A DNA stretch of 64,000 nucleotides from Oscillospiraceae bacterium (GTDB lineage: Bacteria > Bacillota > Clostridia > Oscillospirales > CAG-272). Below the pieces are notes generated by a model. It worked only from the letters and a program-made list of their open reading frames with translations, was not told the DNA's origin and ran no database searches. The position numbers were made by a program, and so were the translations under genes. Positions 16,221 through 24,748 of this stretch are shown here, piece by piece. Every line of letters begins with the position of its first letter. The first letter of the stretch is position 1. Where the stretch lies: the NCBI GenBank assembly GCA_015063385.1, contig SVUG01000004.1:45208-109207 (forward strand). The letters are read 5' to 3'.

Positions 16221-17282
16221 CTAAACTTCGAGTATATTCTCCATCTCAGAAAGCTTCAAAGAAAGTAATTCGTTAATCTTTTCAAAATCCATAGCCACAG
16301 AATAAATTGCTTCAAGTCTGAAGTGCATATCGGATGCTATGCCAAACCAACGCTTTGCCTCTGCAAGAGAAATTTCTCTGATGTAAGAGGCATTTTTAAT
16401 TCTTTCGGAGTTGTATTCGTAGCCGCCCTTTATCATTTCATCGACATTTATATTGCCGCCGTCTCCAGCCATAATTGTCATGCTTGACTCTTCAAGACAG
16501 ATAGCATCAAGAAATTCGGGATTGAGTGCATTTGGGAAACGAATAGCCGTAATATTAAGCGCAAAAAGTATATTAGACAATTCATTTAAAAATAGAAAAA
16601 CAGGGAACTCATCTCCTGAAATTTTTACCAGTTTTTTACTTTTATTTTCGAGCGTTTCAAGCTTTATGCTGCCATTTTTTCCAAATGCTGATATAAGTCT
16701 TATTTGGTCTCGATTACAATTTTCGGAATTAAATTCGTGGCAGAATTCTATTATTTTCTTTCTCGCTTTGCAAAAATCAAATGAATCGCGCGCAAGGCTC
16801 ATAATAAAATCAAATGCTTTTCCTGCAATCTTTAAATAGGAATATGCTGTTTTATAAGCCTCGCTTTTTTCTTTATTAAGCTCGCAAATTTCAGTTCTTT
16901 TTGAGGATAGCCACCTTGTGTCCCACATATCGCCAAGATTTAATATTTCGTCGATAGCTCCCGGAATTTTCGCATCTGTTTCGTGTGGTGCAGTACCATC
17001 GATAACCGCTATTTTTTTGTCACCGTTTTTTACAACAACACCGTCGAGTGATTTTGGATCGGATGAGCAAAATATTTCTTCAACAGTGCAGCCCTTTTTC
17101 AAAAAGTGCGAAGAAATCTGCTTCATCATACTGCTTTTTCCTGTGCCCGGACCGCCCTTAATAACGTATAATCTGCTGTAATCAGCAGGGGAGAAAATCT
17201 CGGGGAAATAACTTTTGAATCCGTGATAAGTATTTGCAGCGCCAAAATAGCACTCTTTTTCTGCCATGCTTTTTTCTTCCAT
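16221..17282 (-). CDS. P-loop ATPase of unknown function (PRK06851-like)
   Basis: This 353-residue cytoplasmic protein has a Walker A motif in LYVIKGGPGTGKSS at about residues 40-53, followed by a segment CSSDPKSLDGVVV and VIDGTAPHETD, the signature of a family of uncharacterised Firmicute ATPases. The relatives I recall carry two tandem ATPase halves; here the second half shows no clear second P-loop. I moved the start to the ATG at 17280-17282 because AGAGAGG lies seven bases upstream; longer in-frame starts (up to 17309) run through that site. Nothing in the neighbourhood (ackA, coaE) suggests a role. Confidence 0.7.
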   Translation of the reverse strand: MEEKSMAEKECYFGAANTYHGFKSYFPEIFSPADYSRLYVIKGGPGTGKSSMMKQISSHFLKKGCTVEEIFCSSDPKSLDGVVVKNGDKKIAVIDGTAPHETDAKIPGAIDEILNLGDMWDTRWLSSKRTEICELNKEKSEAYKTAYSYLKIAGKAFDFIMSLARDSFDFCKARKKIIEFCHEFNSENCNRDQIRLISAFGKNGSIKLETLENKSKKLVKISGDEFPVFLFLNELSNILFALNITAIRFPNALNPEFLDAICLEESSMTIMAGDGGNINVDEMIKGGYEYNSERIKNASYIREISLAEAKRWFGIASDMHFRLEAIYSVAMDFEKINELLSLKLSEMENILEV

Positions 17283-17349
17283 AATCGAACCTCTCTTTCG
17301 TTTTTTCACTATATATTATTCTTTTTTTAAAAATCTGTTATTTTAAAAC

Positions 17350-17378
17350 TTGACATTATAAATATTTTAATGTATAAT
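17350..17378 (+). promoter_or_regulatory. Consensus SigA promoter of coaE-M18 peptidase
   Basis: TTGACA (17350-17355), 17-bp spacer, TATAAT (17373-17378), both perfect. Confidence 0.85.
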
Positions 17379-17404
17379 TATGTGTTAGATTGGAGATTTA
17401 TGCT

Positions 17405-18031
17405 ATGAAGATAATTGGTCTTACAGGCGGCAGTGGAAGTGGTAAGGGCGCTGTCTCAAAAATCCTTGCTGATCTTAATATCCCCTCGATTGATACAGAT
17501 TTGATTTACCGCGAGCTTACTGCTAATGCAGGACCGTGCTTATCAGCACTATCGCAAGCTTTCGGTAATGAAATTATAGCAACTGACGGATCTTTGCATC
17601 GCAAAAGGCTTTCAGAGCTTGTATTTTCAGGCGAGGGAGCGGAATATCGACTTAAAAAGCTAAATGAGATTTCTCATAGCTTTATACTCGCAGAGACGGA
17701 GAGAAGGCTTTCTATCTTAGAAGACGCGGGATATGATTTAGCAGTTGTCGATGCCCCCGTGCTTTTTGAATCGGGATTTGACAAAAGGTGCGATGCCATC
17801 GTTGCCGTTGTTGCAGACAGAAATATCCGTATTGAAAGAATAATTTCGCGAGACGGATTAACGGTCGATATGGCTGAAAAGAGAATTGATGCACAGCTCT
17901 CGGACGAGGAGCTTCGTAGCCTTTGTGACTATATTATTGTTAACAACATGGATCTTGATGCATTAAAATCAGATGTTATAGATACCGTGAATAAGATAAA
18001 AATGAATTATAATTTGAAAGGTGATAAATAA
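17405..18031 (+). CDS. coaE: Dephospho-CoA kinase
   Basis: CoaE catalyses the last step of coenzyme A synthesis, ATP-dependent phosphorylation of dephospho-CoA. The N-terminus MKIIGLTGGSGSGKGAVSK holds the P-loop; the substrate-lid region DAPVLFESGFDK and later VVADRNIRIERIISRDG are typical. I start at ATG 17405 because GGAG (17392-17395) lies just upstream; a TTG at 17390 overlaps that site. The resulting 208 residues match the family (about 200). The M18 aminopeptidase gene begins one base after the stop, so they form an operon. Confidence 0.94.
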   Translation: MKIIGLTGGSGSGKGAVSKILADLNIPSIDTDLIYRELTANAGPCLSALSQAFGNEIIATDGSLHRKRLSELVFSGEGAEYRLKKLNEISHSFILAETERRLSILEDAGYDLAVVDAPVLFESGFDKRCDAIVAVVADRNIRIERIISRDGLTVDMAEKRIDAQLSDEELRSLCDYIIVNNMDLDALKSDVIDTVNKIKMNYNLKGDK

Positions 18032-18032
18032 A

Positions 18033-19433
18033 ATGAGTGAAAAGACAATCGGACAGGAAATGCTTGACAAGCTTTCCTACAAGAGAAGAAACATCTACGA
18101 GGAGGCAACTCCCGAAAAAATCAAGGCGATCTACGACTATTCCGAGGGCTATAAAAAGTTCCTCGACGATGCTAAGACCGAGCGTGAGGCTACCGAGGCT
18201 GCTATTGCACTTGTAAAGGCAAAAGGCTTTAGCGAATATAAGCTTGGTGATAAAATTTCCGTAGGCGACAAGAAGTATCTCAATCACCACGGAAAGAGCC
18301 TTATCGTCTTCAAGGTCGGCGAAAAGGATATCGAGCGTGAGGGAATTAAGATTCTCGCGGCTCATATCGACTCTCCCAGACTTGATCTCAAGCAGGTTCC
18401 CATGTACGAGGATTCAGGCATGGGCTTCCTTAAGACTCACTATTACGGCGGCGTTAAGAAGTATCAGTGGACTGCTATTCCTCTCGCACTTCACGGCGTT
18501 ATGGTAAAGGCAGACGGTGAGGTTGTTAACGTTTGTATCGGAGAGGACGACAGTGACCCCGTCTTCTATATCAACGACCTTCTTCCTCACCTCGGCGCAA
18601 AGCAGGCACAGGAGACTCTCGGCAATGCAATTAGCGGCGAAACTCTCAACATTCTTATCGGTGGTCTTCCTTACGATGATAAGGAGGTTTCTGATAAGAT
18701 TAAGCTTACGGCACTTTCTATTCTCAATGAAAAGTACGGAGTGACGGAAGAGGACTTTATCAGCGCAGAGCTTTCGCTCGTTCCCGCATTCAAGGCGCGT
18801 GATATCGGCTTTGACAGAGCACTTATTGCAGCTTACGGCCATGATGACAGAGTATGCTCTTATCCCGCAATAACCGCGCTTCTTGATAATGACGATACCA
18901 AGGAAACCGTTATGGTAGTCCTTGCAGATAAGGAAGAGATTGGCTCTATGGGCGTCACAGGTATGCAGTCTGCATTCCTCGTTGACCTTATGGCAGAGAT
19001 TTCCAAGGCGCTTGGCAAGAATGAGGCCGTTGTAAGAAATAACAGCAAGTGCCTCAGCGCAGACGTGACCGCGTGCTACGATCCTAATTTTGCTGACGTA
19101 TATGAAAAGCGCAATAGCGCAATGATTTCCTGCGGTACGACTATGAGCAAGTACACGGGTGCAAGAGGCAAGTCCGGAACTAGTGATGCTTCCGCAGAGC
19201 TTGTAGGATATTTCAGAAAGCTCTTTGCAGAAAACGGTGTTATCTGGCAGACTGCAGAGCTTGGTAAGATTGACATGGGTGGCGGCGGAACCGTTGCGAT
19301 GTATATAGCTAATCAGAATATTGAAACGGTTGACCTTGGCGTGCCCGTAATTTCTATGCACGCACCCTATGAGGTTGTCTCCAAGGCTGACGTTTATTCT
19401 ACCTACGAGGCATTTTGTGCATTTGTAAAATAG
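18033..19433 (+). CDS. M18-family zinc aminopeptidase (aminopeptidase I type)
   Basis: This 466-residue cytoplasmic metallo-aminopeptidase belongs to family M18, which forms large tetrahedral dodecamers that trim N-terminal residues from peptides. Zinc-ligand regions are AAHIDSPRLDL near residue 115, DKEEIGSMGVTGMQ and GHDDRVCSY. The start ATG 18033 has GAAAGGTGA upstream. The gene shows a strong preference for frequent codons, which creates a long but false open frame on the opposite strand. It is the second gene of the coaE unit. The exact peptide specificity cannot be read from the sequence. Confidence 0.92.
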   Translation: MSEKTIGQEMLDKLSYKRRNIYEEATPEKIKAIYDYSEGYKKFLDDAKTEREATEAAIALVKAKGFSEYKLGDKISVGDKKYLNHHGKSLIVFKVGEKDIEREGIKILAAHIDSPRLDLKQVPMYEDSGMGFLKTHYYGGVKKYQWTAIPLALHGVMVKADGEVVNVCIGEDDSDPVFYINDLLPHLGAKQAQETLGNAISGETLNILIGGLPYDDKEVSDKIKLTALSILNEKYGVTEEDFISAELSLVPAFKARDIGFDRALIAAYGHDDRVCSYPAITALLDNDDTKETVMVVLADKEEIGSMGVTGMQSAFLVDLMAEISKALGKNEAVVRNNSKCLSADVTACYDPNFADVYEKRNSAMISCGTTMSKYTGARGKSGTSDASAELVGYFRKLFAENGVIWQTAELGKIDMGGGGTVAMYIANQNIETVDLGVPVISMHAPYEVVSKADVYSTYEAFCAFVK

Positions 19434-19476
19434 TTTCCACGTTCTCAAAGCAGTAAAATGATTTTTGAGGTGGAGA

Positions 19477-20553
19477 ATGATATTTACAAAGCTACAAAGA
19501 GCAGAGGACAGATACAGGGAGATTGAGCAGATGATGACTCTCCCTGAGGTCGTCCTCAATAATAAAAGGTATTCCGAGCTTATTAAGGAATACAAATCCC
19601 TTGAGCCTGTAATTGAAAAATTCAGGGAATATAAGGTGGCAGAAAAGAATATGCGGGATTCTGACGAGATGATGCGTGAATCGTCGCTTGATGCGGATTT
19701 ACGTGAGCTTGCAGAAGAAGAGTTTAAGGAATATCGCGCACTTTGCGAGAAATTGACTGATGAGCTGCGTATTCTTCTGATGCCCAGAGATCCAAACGAC
19801 TCAAGGAACGTAATAGTAGAAATCAGGCAGGGAGCCGGCGGAGAAGAGGCGGCTCTTTTCGGCGCGGATCTTTACAGAATGTACTCAATGTATGCTGCCT
19901 CCAAGCGTTTTAAAATTGAGGTCGTTAACCTTAACGACACCGAGCTTGGCGGTATTAAGGAGATTACATTTAACGTAATCGGTGACGGAGCTTATTCAAA
20001 GTTCAAGTTTGAAAGCGGCGTTCACCGCGTGCAAAGAATTCCCGTCACAGAGTCAAATGGCAGAATACAAACCTCCACCGTCACCGTTGCGGTTTTGCCC
20101 GAGGCTGAGGAGGTTGAAGTTGAGGTTAACCCTGCTGATATTAAATTCGAGTCCTGCAAGTCAAGTGGCGCGGGAGGTCAGCATATCAATAAAACGGAAT
20201 CTGCTGTAAGACTTACGCACAAGCCCACAGGCATCGTTATAGAGTGCGACCAGGAGCGCAGTCAGCTCCAGAACAAAGAAAAGGCGTTAAGACTCCTATA
20301 CACCAAGCTTTATGATATGAAGCTTCGTGCGCAGGAGGAGGCTATTGCTTCCACGAGAAAAAGTCAGGTCGGCAGCGGTGACAGAAGCGAGAAAATCAGG
20401 ACCTATAATTTCCCGCAGTCGCGCGTCACCGACCATAGAATAAATAAGACGATTTACTCTCTCGATTCTTTCCTCAACGGAGAGATTGACTGTATAGTCG
20501 ACGATCTTATAACCGCAGATGCCGCCGAGCGTCTGAAGGGGGAGGAAGCCTGA
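19477..20553 (+). CDS. prfA: Peptide chain release factor 1
   Basis: RF1 terminates translation at UAA and UAG. The codon-recognition motif is PVT within RVQRIPVTESNGR, which distinguishes RF1 from RF2 (SPF), and the catalytic GGQ is in GAGGQHINKTESAVR. ATG 19477 (358 aa) is preceded by TGAGGTGGAGA; an upstream TTG at 19465 lies within that site. The stop codon overlaps the start of the next gene (ATGA). The methyltransferase prmC, which normally accompanies prfA and modifies the GGQ glutamine, is not adjacent here. Confidence 0.96.
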   Translation: MIFTKLQRAEDRYREIEQMMTLPEVVLNNKRYSELIKEYKSLEPVIEKFREYKVAEKNMRDSDEMMRESSLDADLRELAEEEFKEYRALCEKLTDELRILLMPRDPNDSRNVIVEIRQGAGGEEAALFGADLYRMYSMYAASKRFKIEVVNLNDTELGGIKEITFNVIGDGAYSKFKFESGVHRVQRIPVTESNGRIQTSTVTVAVLPEAEEVEVEVNPADIKFESCKSSGAGGQHINKTESAVRLTHKPTGIVIECDQERSQLQNKEKALRLLYTKLYDMKLRAQEEAIASTRKSQVGSGDRSEKIRTYNFPQSRVTDHRINKTIYSLDSFLNGEIDCIVDDLITADAAERLKGEEA

Positions 20554-21617
20554 TGACTAAAATTCTTGAGATAAATCCAGATAATCTTTATTTCTATGAA
20601 AATGATATAAAATATGCGGCAGAAATAATTAAATCGGGTGGATTGGTTGCTTTCCCTACAGAAACGGTTTACGGTCTTGGTGGCGATGCAACCAACCCCA
20701 AGGCAGCCGAAGCGATATTTGCTGCCAAGGGGCGTCCTTCGGATAATCCGCTTATAATCCACGTGGCTAATCCCAGAGATGCCGAAGCTTATGCCCATAC
20801 CGGCGAGCTTTATTATAAGCTTGCAGAGCGTTTTATGCCCGGACCTCTGACGGTGATAATGAATGCACGCGAGAGCGTTCCTTTGGAAACTCGCGGCGGT
20901 CTTTCGACAGTCGCGGTTCGCTGCCCGTCTAATCAGGTAGCAAGAATGCTTATTGAGGAGTCGGGAGTTCCTATTGCTGCACCGTCTGCAAATATTTCTG
21001 GCAGTCCGTCCCCCACAAGCGCAAAACACGTTATAGACGATCTGTATGGCAAAATAGACGTGATAATAGACGGTGGCGACTCCGCCTTTGGCGTTGAATC
21101 CACTATCGTGAAGATAGAGGACGACTCCACTCTTACGCTTCTTCGTCCTGGTAGCATAACGGTTGACGAGCTGCTTTGTATCGCAGACGTTAAAATCGCC
21201 GATGCAGTCACAGATAAACTTCCCGAGGGGGCTGTCGCGCTTTCCCCCGGAATGAAATATAGACATTACGCACCAAAGGCCACTTTAGTGCTGCTTGACG
21301 GTGATTATCAGGATATAGTCGCTTACATAAAGCAAGAGGGACTCGATAACACTGCTATCATCACTTACAGTGACGATTACGACGATTTTTGCGGGGAGTT
21401 TTCCGATTCGGACGTTTACGTCCTTGGCGCAAGAGATAATAGCAGAGAACAGGCACATCACCTATTCAGCGTGCTTCGCAAGGTGGACAAGCATAACTAC
21501 ACTAAAATATACGCCCCTTTGCCCGATAAATCGGGAGTGGGACTTGCACTATACAACAGAATGATTCGTGCCGCGGCACACCAAGTAATTGATTTAAGGC
21601 AGGGAAGAGATGGCTAA
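20553..21617 (+). CDS. ywlC: L-threonylcarbamoyladenylate synthase (Sua5/YwlC)
   Basis: The 354-residue enzyme forms threonylcarbamoyl-AMP from threonine, bicarbonate and ATP, the first step of t6A37 tRNA modification. The YrdC domain (about 15-215) includes GGLVAFPTETVYGLGGDA, KGRPSDNPLIIH and APSANISGSPSPT; the C-terminal Sua5 domain (about 230-354) is present, including the linker SPGMKYRHYAPKA, so this is the long Sua5 type rather than short TsaC. Its start overlaps the prfA stop by one base pattern (ATGA), and its end overlaps the topoisomerase gene by eight bases. Confidence 0.94.
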   Translation: MTKILEINPDNLYFYENDIKYAAEIIKSGGLVAFPTETVYGLGGDATNPKAAEAIFAAKGRPSDNPLIIHVANPRDAEAYAHTGELYYKLAERFMPGPLTVIMNARESVPLETRGGLSTVAVRCPSNQVARMLIEESGVPIAAPSANISGSPSPTSAKHVIDDLYGKIDVIIDGGDSAFGVESTIVKIEDDSTLTLLRPGSITVDELLCIADVKIADAVTDKLPEGAVALSPGMKYRHYAPKATLVLLDGDYQDIVAYIKQEGLDNTAIITYSDDYDDFCGEFSDSDVYVLGARDNSREQAHHLFSVLRKVDKHNYTKIYAPLPDKSGVGLALYNRMIRAAAHQVIDLRQGRDG

Positions 21618-23829
21618 AAAGAAAAAAATAATAGATAACCCTATGGAAAACGAAGCTGTCGCAACGCTTCAGCCGATAACCGAAACACTTGAAAAAAACT
21701 ATATGCCCTATGCGATGAGTGTCATCGTATCAAGAGCACTTCCTGAAATTGACGGCTTTAAGCCATCGCACCGAAAGCTTCTTTATACTATGTATGAAAT
21801 GGGCCTGCTCACAAAGCAGAGAACCAAGAGCGCAAATATCGTAGGACAGACGATGAAGCTCAACCCTCACGGTGATGCTTCAATATATGAAACTATGGTT
21901 CGTCTTACTCGCGGTCACGAGGCACTTCTTCATCCCTTTATCGACTCCAAGGGTTCGTTCGGTAAGCACTATTCACGTGATATGGCCTACGCCGCATCAC
22001 GTTATACTGAAGCCAAGCTTGACGATTTCTGCCACGAATTATTCTCGGGAATTGACAAGGATGCGGTTGATTTCATTCCTAATTACGATAATACTATGGA
22101 AGAGCCCACGCTTTTGCCAACCACTTTCCCTAATATTCTCGTTTCGGCAAACCTCGGTATTGCTGTCGGTATGGCGTGCTCAATATGCTCGTTCAACCTT
22201 GCAGAAATCTGCGACGGAACGATAGCGCTTCTTAAAAATCCTAAAACTACTATTGACCGTATGCTTGATATTGTAAAAGCACCCGATTTCCCAGGCGGAG
22301 CGCAGATAATCTACGATAGAGAGCAAATGCGTAAGATATATGAAACCGGTACCGGAAGCTTCAAAATGCGTGCAAAATACGAGTATAACAAAAAGGACAA
22401 CTCAATAGACGTCCTTGAAATACCGTATTCCTCGTCGATTGAAGCGATAATGAAGAAGGCCACCGATATGATAAAGACCGGTAAGCTTCGTGAGGTTGCT
22501 GACGTTCGAGATGCGATAGACCTTAACGGCTTTAAGCTTACCTTTGATCTTAAAAAGGACGCTAATCCTGATATTGTAATGCAAAAGCTTTTCTCGGTCA
22601 CCGAGCTTGAAAACAATTTTGACTGTAATTTCAACATTCTCGTTGATGGTACGCCGATGCAGCTTGGTATCAGAGAAATACTTACAGAATGGATAAAGTT
22701 CAGAGTTAAGTGCGTCACTCGAGAGCTGACCTTTGACCTTGGCAAAAAGGAGCACAAGCTGGAGCTGCTTCGCGGTCTTGCGGCAATTTTGCTTGATATA
22801 GATAAGGCGATTAAAATCATCCGCAACACAGAGCACGAGGCTGACGTTGTGCCAAACCTCGCTGCAGGCTTTAACCTGACTAAAATTCAGGCAGAGTACA
22901 TTGCGGATATAAAGCTTCGTAATCTTAACAGAGAATACATAATAAATCGCGTAGCAGAAATTTCCTCGCTTGAAGCAGAGATTGCAGATATTAAGGAGAC
23001 CCTGCGCGACGAGATTAAACTGAAGGCAAAAATTATTGCAAAGCTTCAGGAGGTTAAGAAAAAGTATGGCAAGCCGAGAAAAACCGAGCTTGTTGAAAAG
23101 CAAGAGGTTGAAGCGCCAAAGAAGGACATCTTCTTTGAAAACTACAACTGCCGACTTATTCTTACCAGAGGCGGATATTTCAAGAAGCTTTCCGTCCAGG
23201 CTGCTCGCTCTGCAGATGAGCAGAAGCTTAAAGAGGGAGATTACGTGGTATATCAAGAAGATACCGATAATCGCGGTGACGTTCTCTTCTTCACTGATAA
23301 GGGACAGATATACAGAGCCAAGGTGGACGATTTCGAGCTCACCAAGGCCAGCCAAATGGGCGAGTACGTTCCAACCAAGCTTTCTATGGATGATGACGAG
23401 CACGTTGTCTCTTGTAAGATGATTTACGAGCTTAATCCGGAACACCACGTTGTATATATTTTTGAAAACGGCAAGGGACTGCGCGTGAGCCTTGGTGCTT
23501 ACGAGGCAAAATCTCGCCGCCGTAAGATTTCCGGTGCATATTCCTCTGCTTCGCCCCTTGCAGGAGCAATTTACGAGGGAGACAAGCCTGTAAATATGTT
23601 TATCAGGACCGACGCGGGCAGGGGAATGCTTATAAAGAGCAGCCTTGTTCCTGAAAAGGCAACCAGAACCTCACAGGGTGTTCAGATTATGAAGCTGCCG
23701 AAAAAGAACGTTAAGGTCGATCTTGTCACCGACAGGATTGACGACATAGGTCAGGACGCGCTTAAGTGCAAGAAGCTTGCACTGCCTTCAACCGGCTCGC
23801 CGCTTGACCAGCTTACCTTTAACTTCTAA
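21610..23829 (+). CDS. Type II topoisomerase subunit A (ParC/GyrA family)
   Basis: This 739-residue breakage-reunion subunit has the winged-helix and tower regions (FKPSHRKLLYTMYEMGLL, DSKGSFGKHYSRDMAYAASRYTEAKL, with the active tyrosine in SRYTEA) and a C-terminal beta-pinwheel from about residue 505. I see no GyrA-box (QRRGGKG-type) sequence; the equivalent region reads SRRRKISGAY, so a DNA-wrapping gyrase is unlikely and a decatenating topoisomerase IV-type role is more plausible. The gene for the ATPase partner (parE/gyrB) is not adjacent. It overlaps ywlC by eight bases, so it is translationally coupled into the prfA unit. Confidence 0.87.
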   Translation: MAKKKKIIDNPMENEAVATLQPITETLEKNYMPYAMSVIVSRALPEIDGFKPSHRKLLYTMYEMGLLTKQRTKSANIVGQTMKLNPHGDASIYETMVRLTRGHEALLHPFIDSKGSFGKHYSRDMAYAASRYTEAKLDDFCHELFSGIDKDAVDFIPNYDNTMEEPTLLPTTFPNILVSANLGIAVGMACSICSFNLAEICDGTIALLKNPKTTIDRMLDIVKAPDFPGGAQIIYDREQMRKIYETGTGSFKMRAKYEYNKKDNSIDVLEIPYSSSIEAIMKKATDMIKTGKLREVADVRDAIDLNGFKLTFDLKKDANPDIVMQKLFSVTELENNFDCNFNILVDGTPMQLGIREILTEWIKFRVKCVTRELTFDLGKKEHKLELLRGLAAILLDIDKAIKIIRNTEHEADVVPNLAAGFNLTKIQAEYIADIKLRNLNREYIINRVAEISSLEAEIADIKETLRDEIKLKAKIIAKLQEVKKKYGKPRKTELVEKQEVEAPKKDIFFENYNCRLILTRGGYFKKLSVQAARSADEQKLKEGDYVVYQEDTDNRGDVLFFTDKGQIYRAKVDDFELTKASQMGEYVPTKLSMDDDEHVVSCKMIYELNPEHHVVYIFENGKGLRVSLGAYEAKSRRRKISGAYSSASPLAGAIYEGDKPVNMFIRTDAGRGMLIKSSLVPEKATRTSQGVQIMKLPKKNVKVDLVTDRIDDIGQDALKCKKLALPSTGSPLDQLTFNF

Positions 23830-23836
23830 AAGAAAA

Positions 23837-23862
23837 TGCTGCCTCGCACTACGAGGCAGCAA
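23837..23862 (-). terminator. Terminator between topoisomerase A and response regulator
   Basis: A perfect GCTGCCTCG/CGAGGCAGC stem with a 5-nt loop. The minus-strand side is followed by ATTTTCTTTT, so it best terminates the response regulator gene; the plus-strand tail is A-rich. Confidence 0.75.
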
Positions 23863-23871
23863 AATAAATTA

Positions 23872-24561
23872 TTATACGAAGGTTTCAAATTTGTAGCCGA
23901 CACCCCAAACGGTTTTGAGTGTCCACTTCTCAGATGCGCCCTCAAGCTTTTCGCGCAGGCGCTTAACGTGTACGTCAACCGTTCTGGAGTCGCCGAGGTA
24001 ATCAAATCCCCATACCTTATCGAGCAGCTGATCTCTTGTGAAAACTCTGTTGCAGTTTGATGCAAGGAAGTAGAGAAGCTCGAGCTCTTTGGGGGGAATG
24101 TCGATAGCCTTGCCGCAGAGCTTAAGCTCGTATTTTTGCAAGCTGATTTCGATGTTTTCAAATCTAACGACCTCGTCGTCACTGGTCTTAGTGTGAGCGT
24201 TATAGCGGCGAAGAACGGCTTTTATTCTGGCTGAAAGCTCTTTCATATCAAATGGCTTTACGATAAAGTCGTCAGCGCCAAGCTCAAGACCGAGCACCTT
24301 GTCGAATACCTCACCCTTTGCGGTTATCATAATAACCGGCTTTGCGGAGATTTCACGAATTTCGCGGCAAACCTGCCAGCCGTCCTTTCGAGGCATCATT
24401 ATGTCAAGAAGCACGAGATCAGGCTCGTACACCTTGAAGAGATTGACTCCCTCAATTCCATCATTGGCGGTTCTTACCTTGTAGCCCTCGTTTTCAAAAT
24501 AGAGGCGCAGCATATCGCAGATATTGGGGTCGTCATCAACAATGAGAAGCTTAGTATCCAT
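23872..24561 (-). CDS. OmpR/PhoB-family response regulator (orphan)
   Basis: This 229-residue two-component regulator has a receiver domain (about 1-120) with acidic pocket DDDP near residue 9-12, phosphorylated Asp at about 53 in LVLLDIMMPRKDGW, and the conserved lysine in FIVKPFD. The C-terminal winged-helix domain (about 130-229) has LELLYFLASNCNRVFTRDQL and SRTVDVHVKRLREKL. No histidine kinase gene lies on either side, so the partner must be elsewhere. The promoter region contains an inverted repeat that could be an autoregulatory site. The regulon is unknown. Confidence 0.93.
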   Translation of the reverse strand: MDTKLLIVDDDPNICDMLRLYFENEGYKVRTANDGIEGVNLFKVYEPDLVLLDIMMPRKDGWQVCREIREISAKPVIMITAKGEVFDKVLGLELGADDFIVKPFDMKELSARIKAVLRRYNAHTKTSDDEVVRFENIEISLQKYELKLCGKAIDIPPKELELLYFLASNCNRVFTRDQLLDKVWGFDYLGDSRTVDVHVKRLREKLEGASEKWTLKTVWGVGYKFETFV

Positions 24562-24594
24562 TTTATTATTCCTTTCAATTTTATTCTATAGGGT

Positions 24595-24636
24595 AAATTG
24601 TTAACTTTGTTAAAAAACTTAAAATCTTAACAATTT
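24595..24636. promoter_or_regulatory. Inverted repeat in the response-regulator leader
   Basis: AAATTGTTAA (24595-24604) and TTAACAATTT (24627-24636) form a perfect 10-bp dyad with 22 bp between, and a GTTAAC plus another TTGTTAA lie inside. It sits just downstream of the response regulator's promoter. Candidate operator, possibly autoregulatory. Confidence 0.4.
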
Positions 24637-24637
24637 T

Positions 24638-24666
24638 ATTATACAGCATAATTTTATAATAATCAA
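24638..24666 (-). promoter_or_regulatory. SigA-type promoter of the response regulator
   Basis: On the minus strand TTGATT (24661-24666), 17-bp spacer and TATAAT (24638-24643). Confidence 0.7.
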
Positions 24667-24748
24667 GAACTTTTTATGAATTTTTATCATAAAAATTAAA
24701 TCTAAACCATAAACTTATATTTTTAGCACAGAACGGAGAACTGTTTAT

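Noticed and set aside
18414..19595. Long (393-codon) open frame on the minus strand opposite the M18 aminopeptidase gene
   Set aside because: It mirrors a gene with strong codon bias, has no ribosome site or recognisable domain, and extends into prfA; the plus-strand gene explains it.
24598..24633. BirA-like operator (TTGTTAAC ... TTAACAA)
   Set aside because: The half-sites are similar, but the spacing is about 20 bp and the adjacent gene is a response regulator, not a biotin gene. Kept only as an unspecified dyad.
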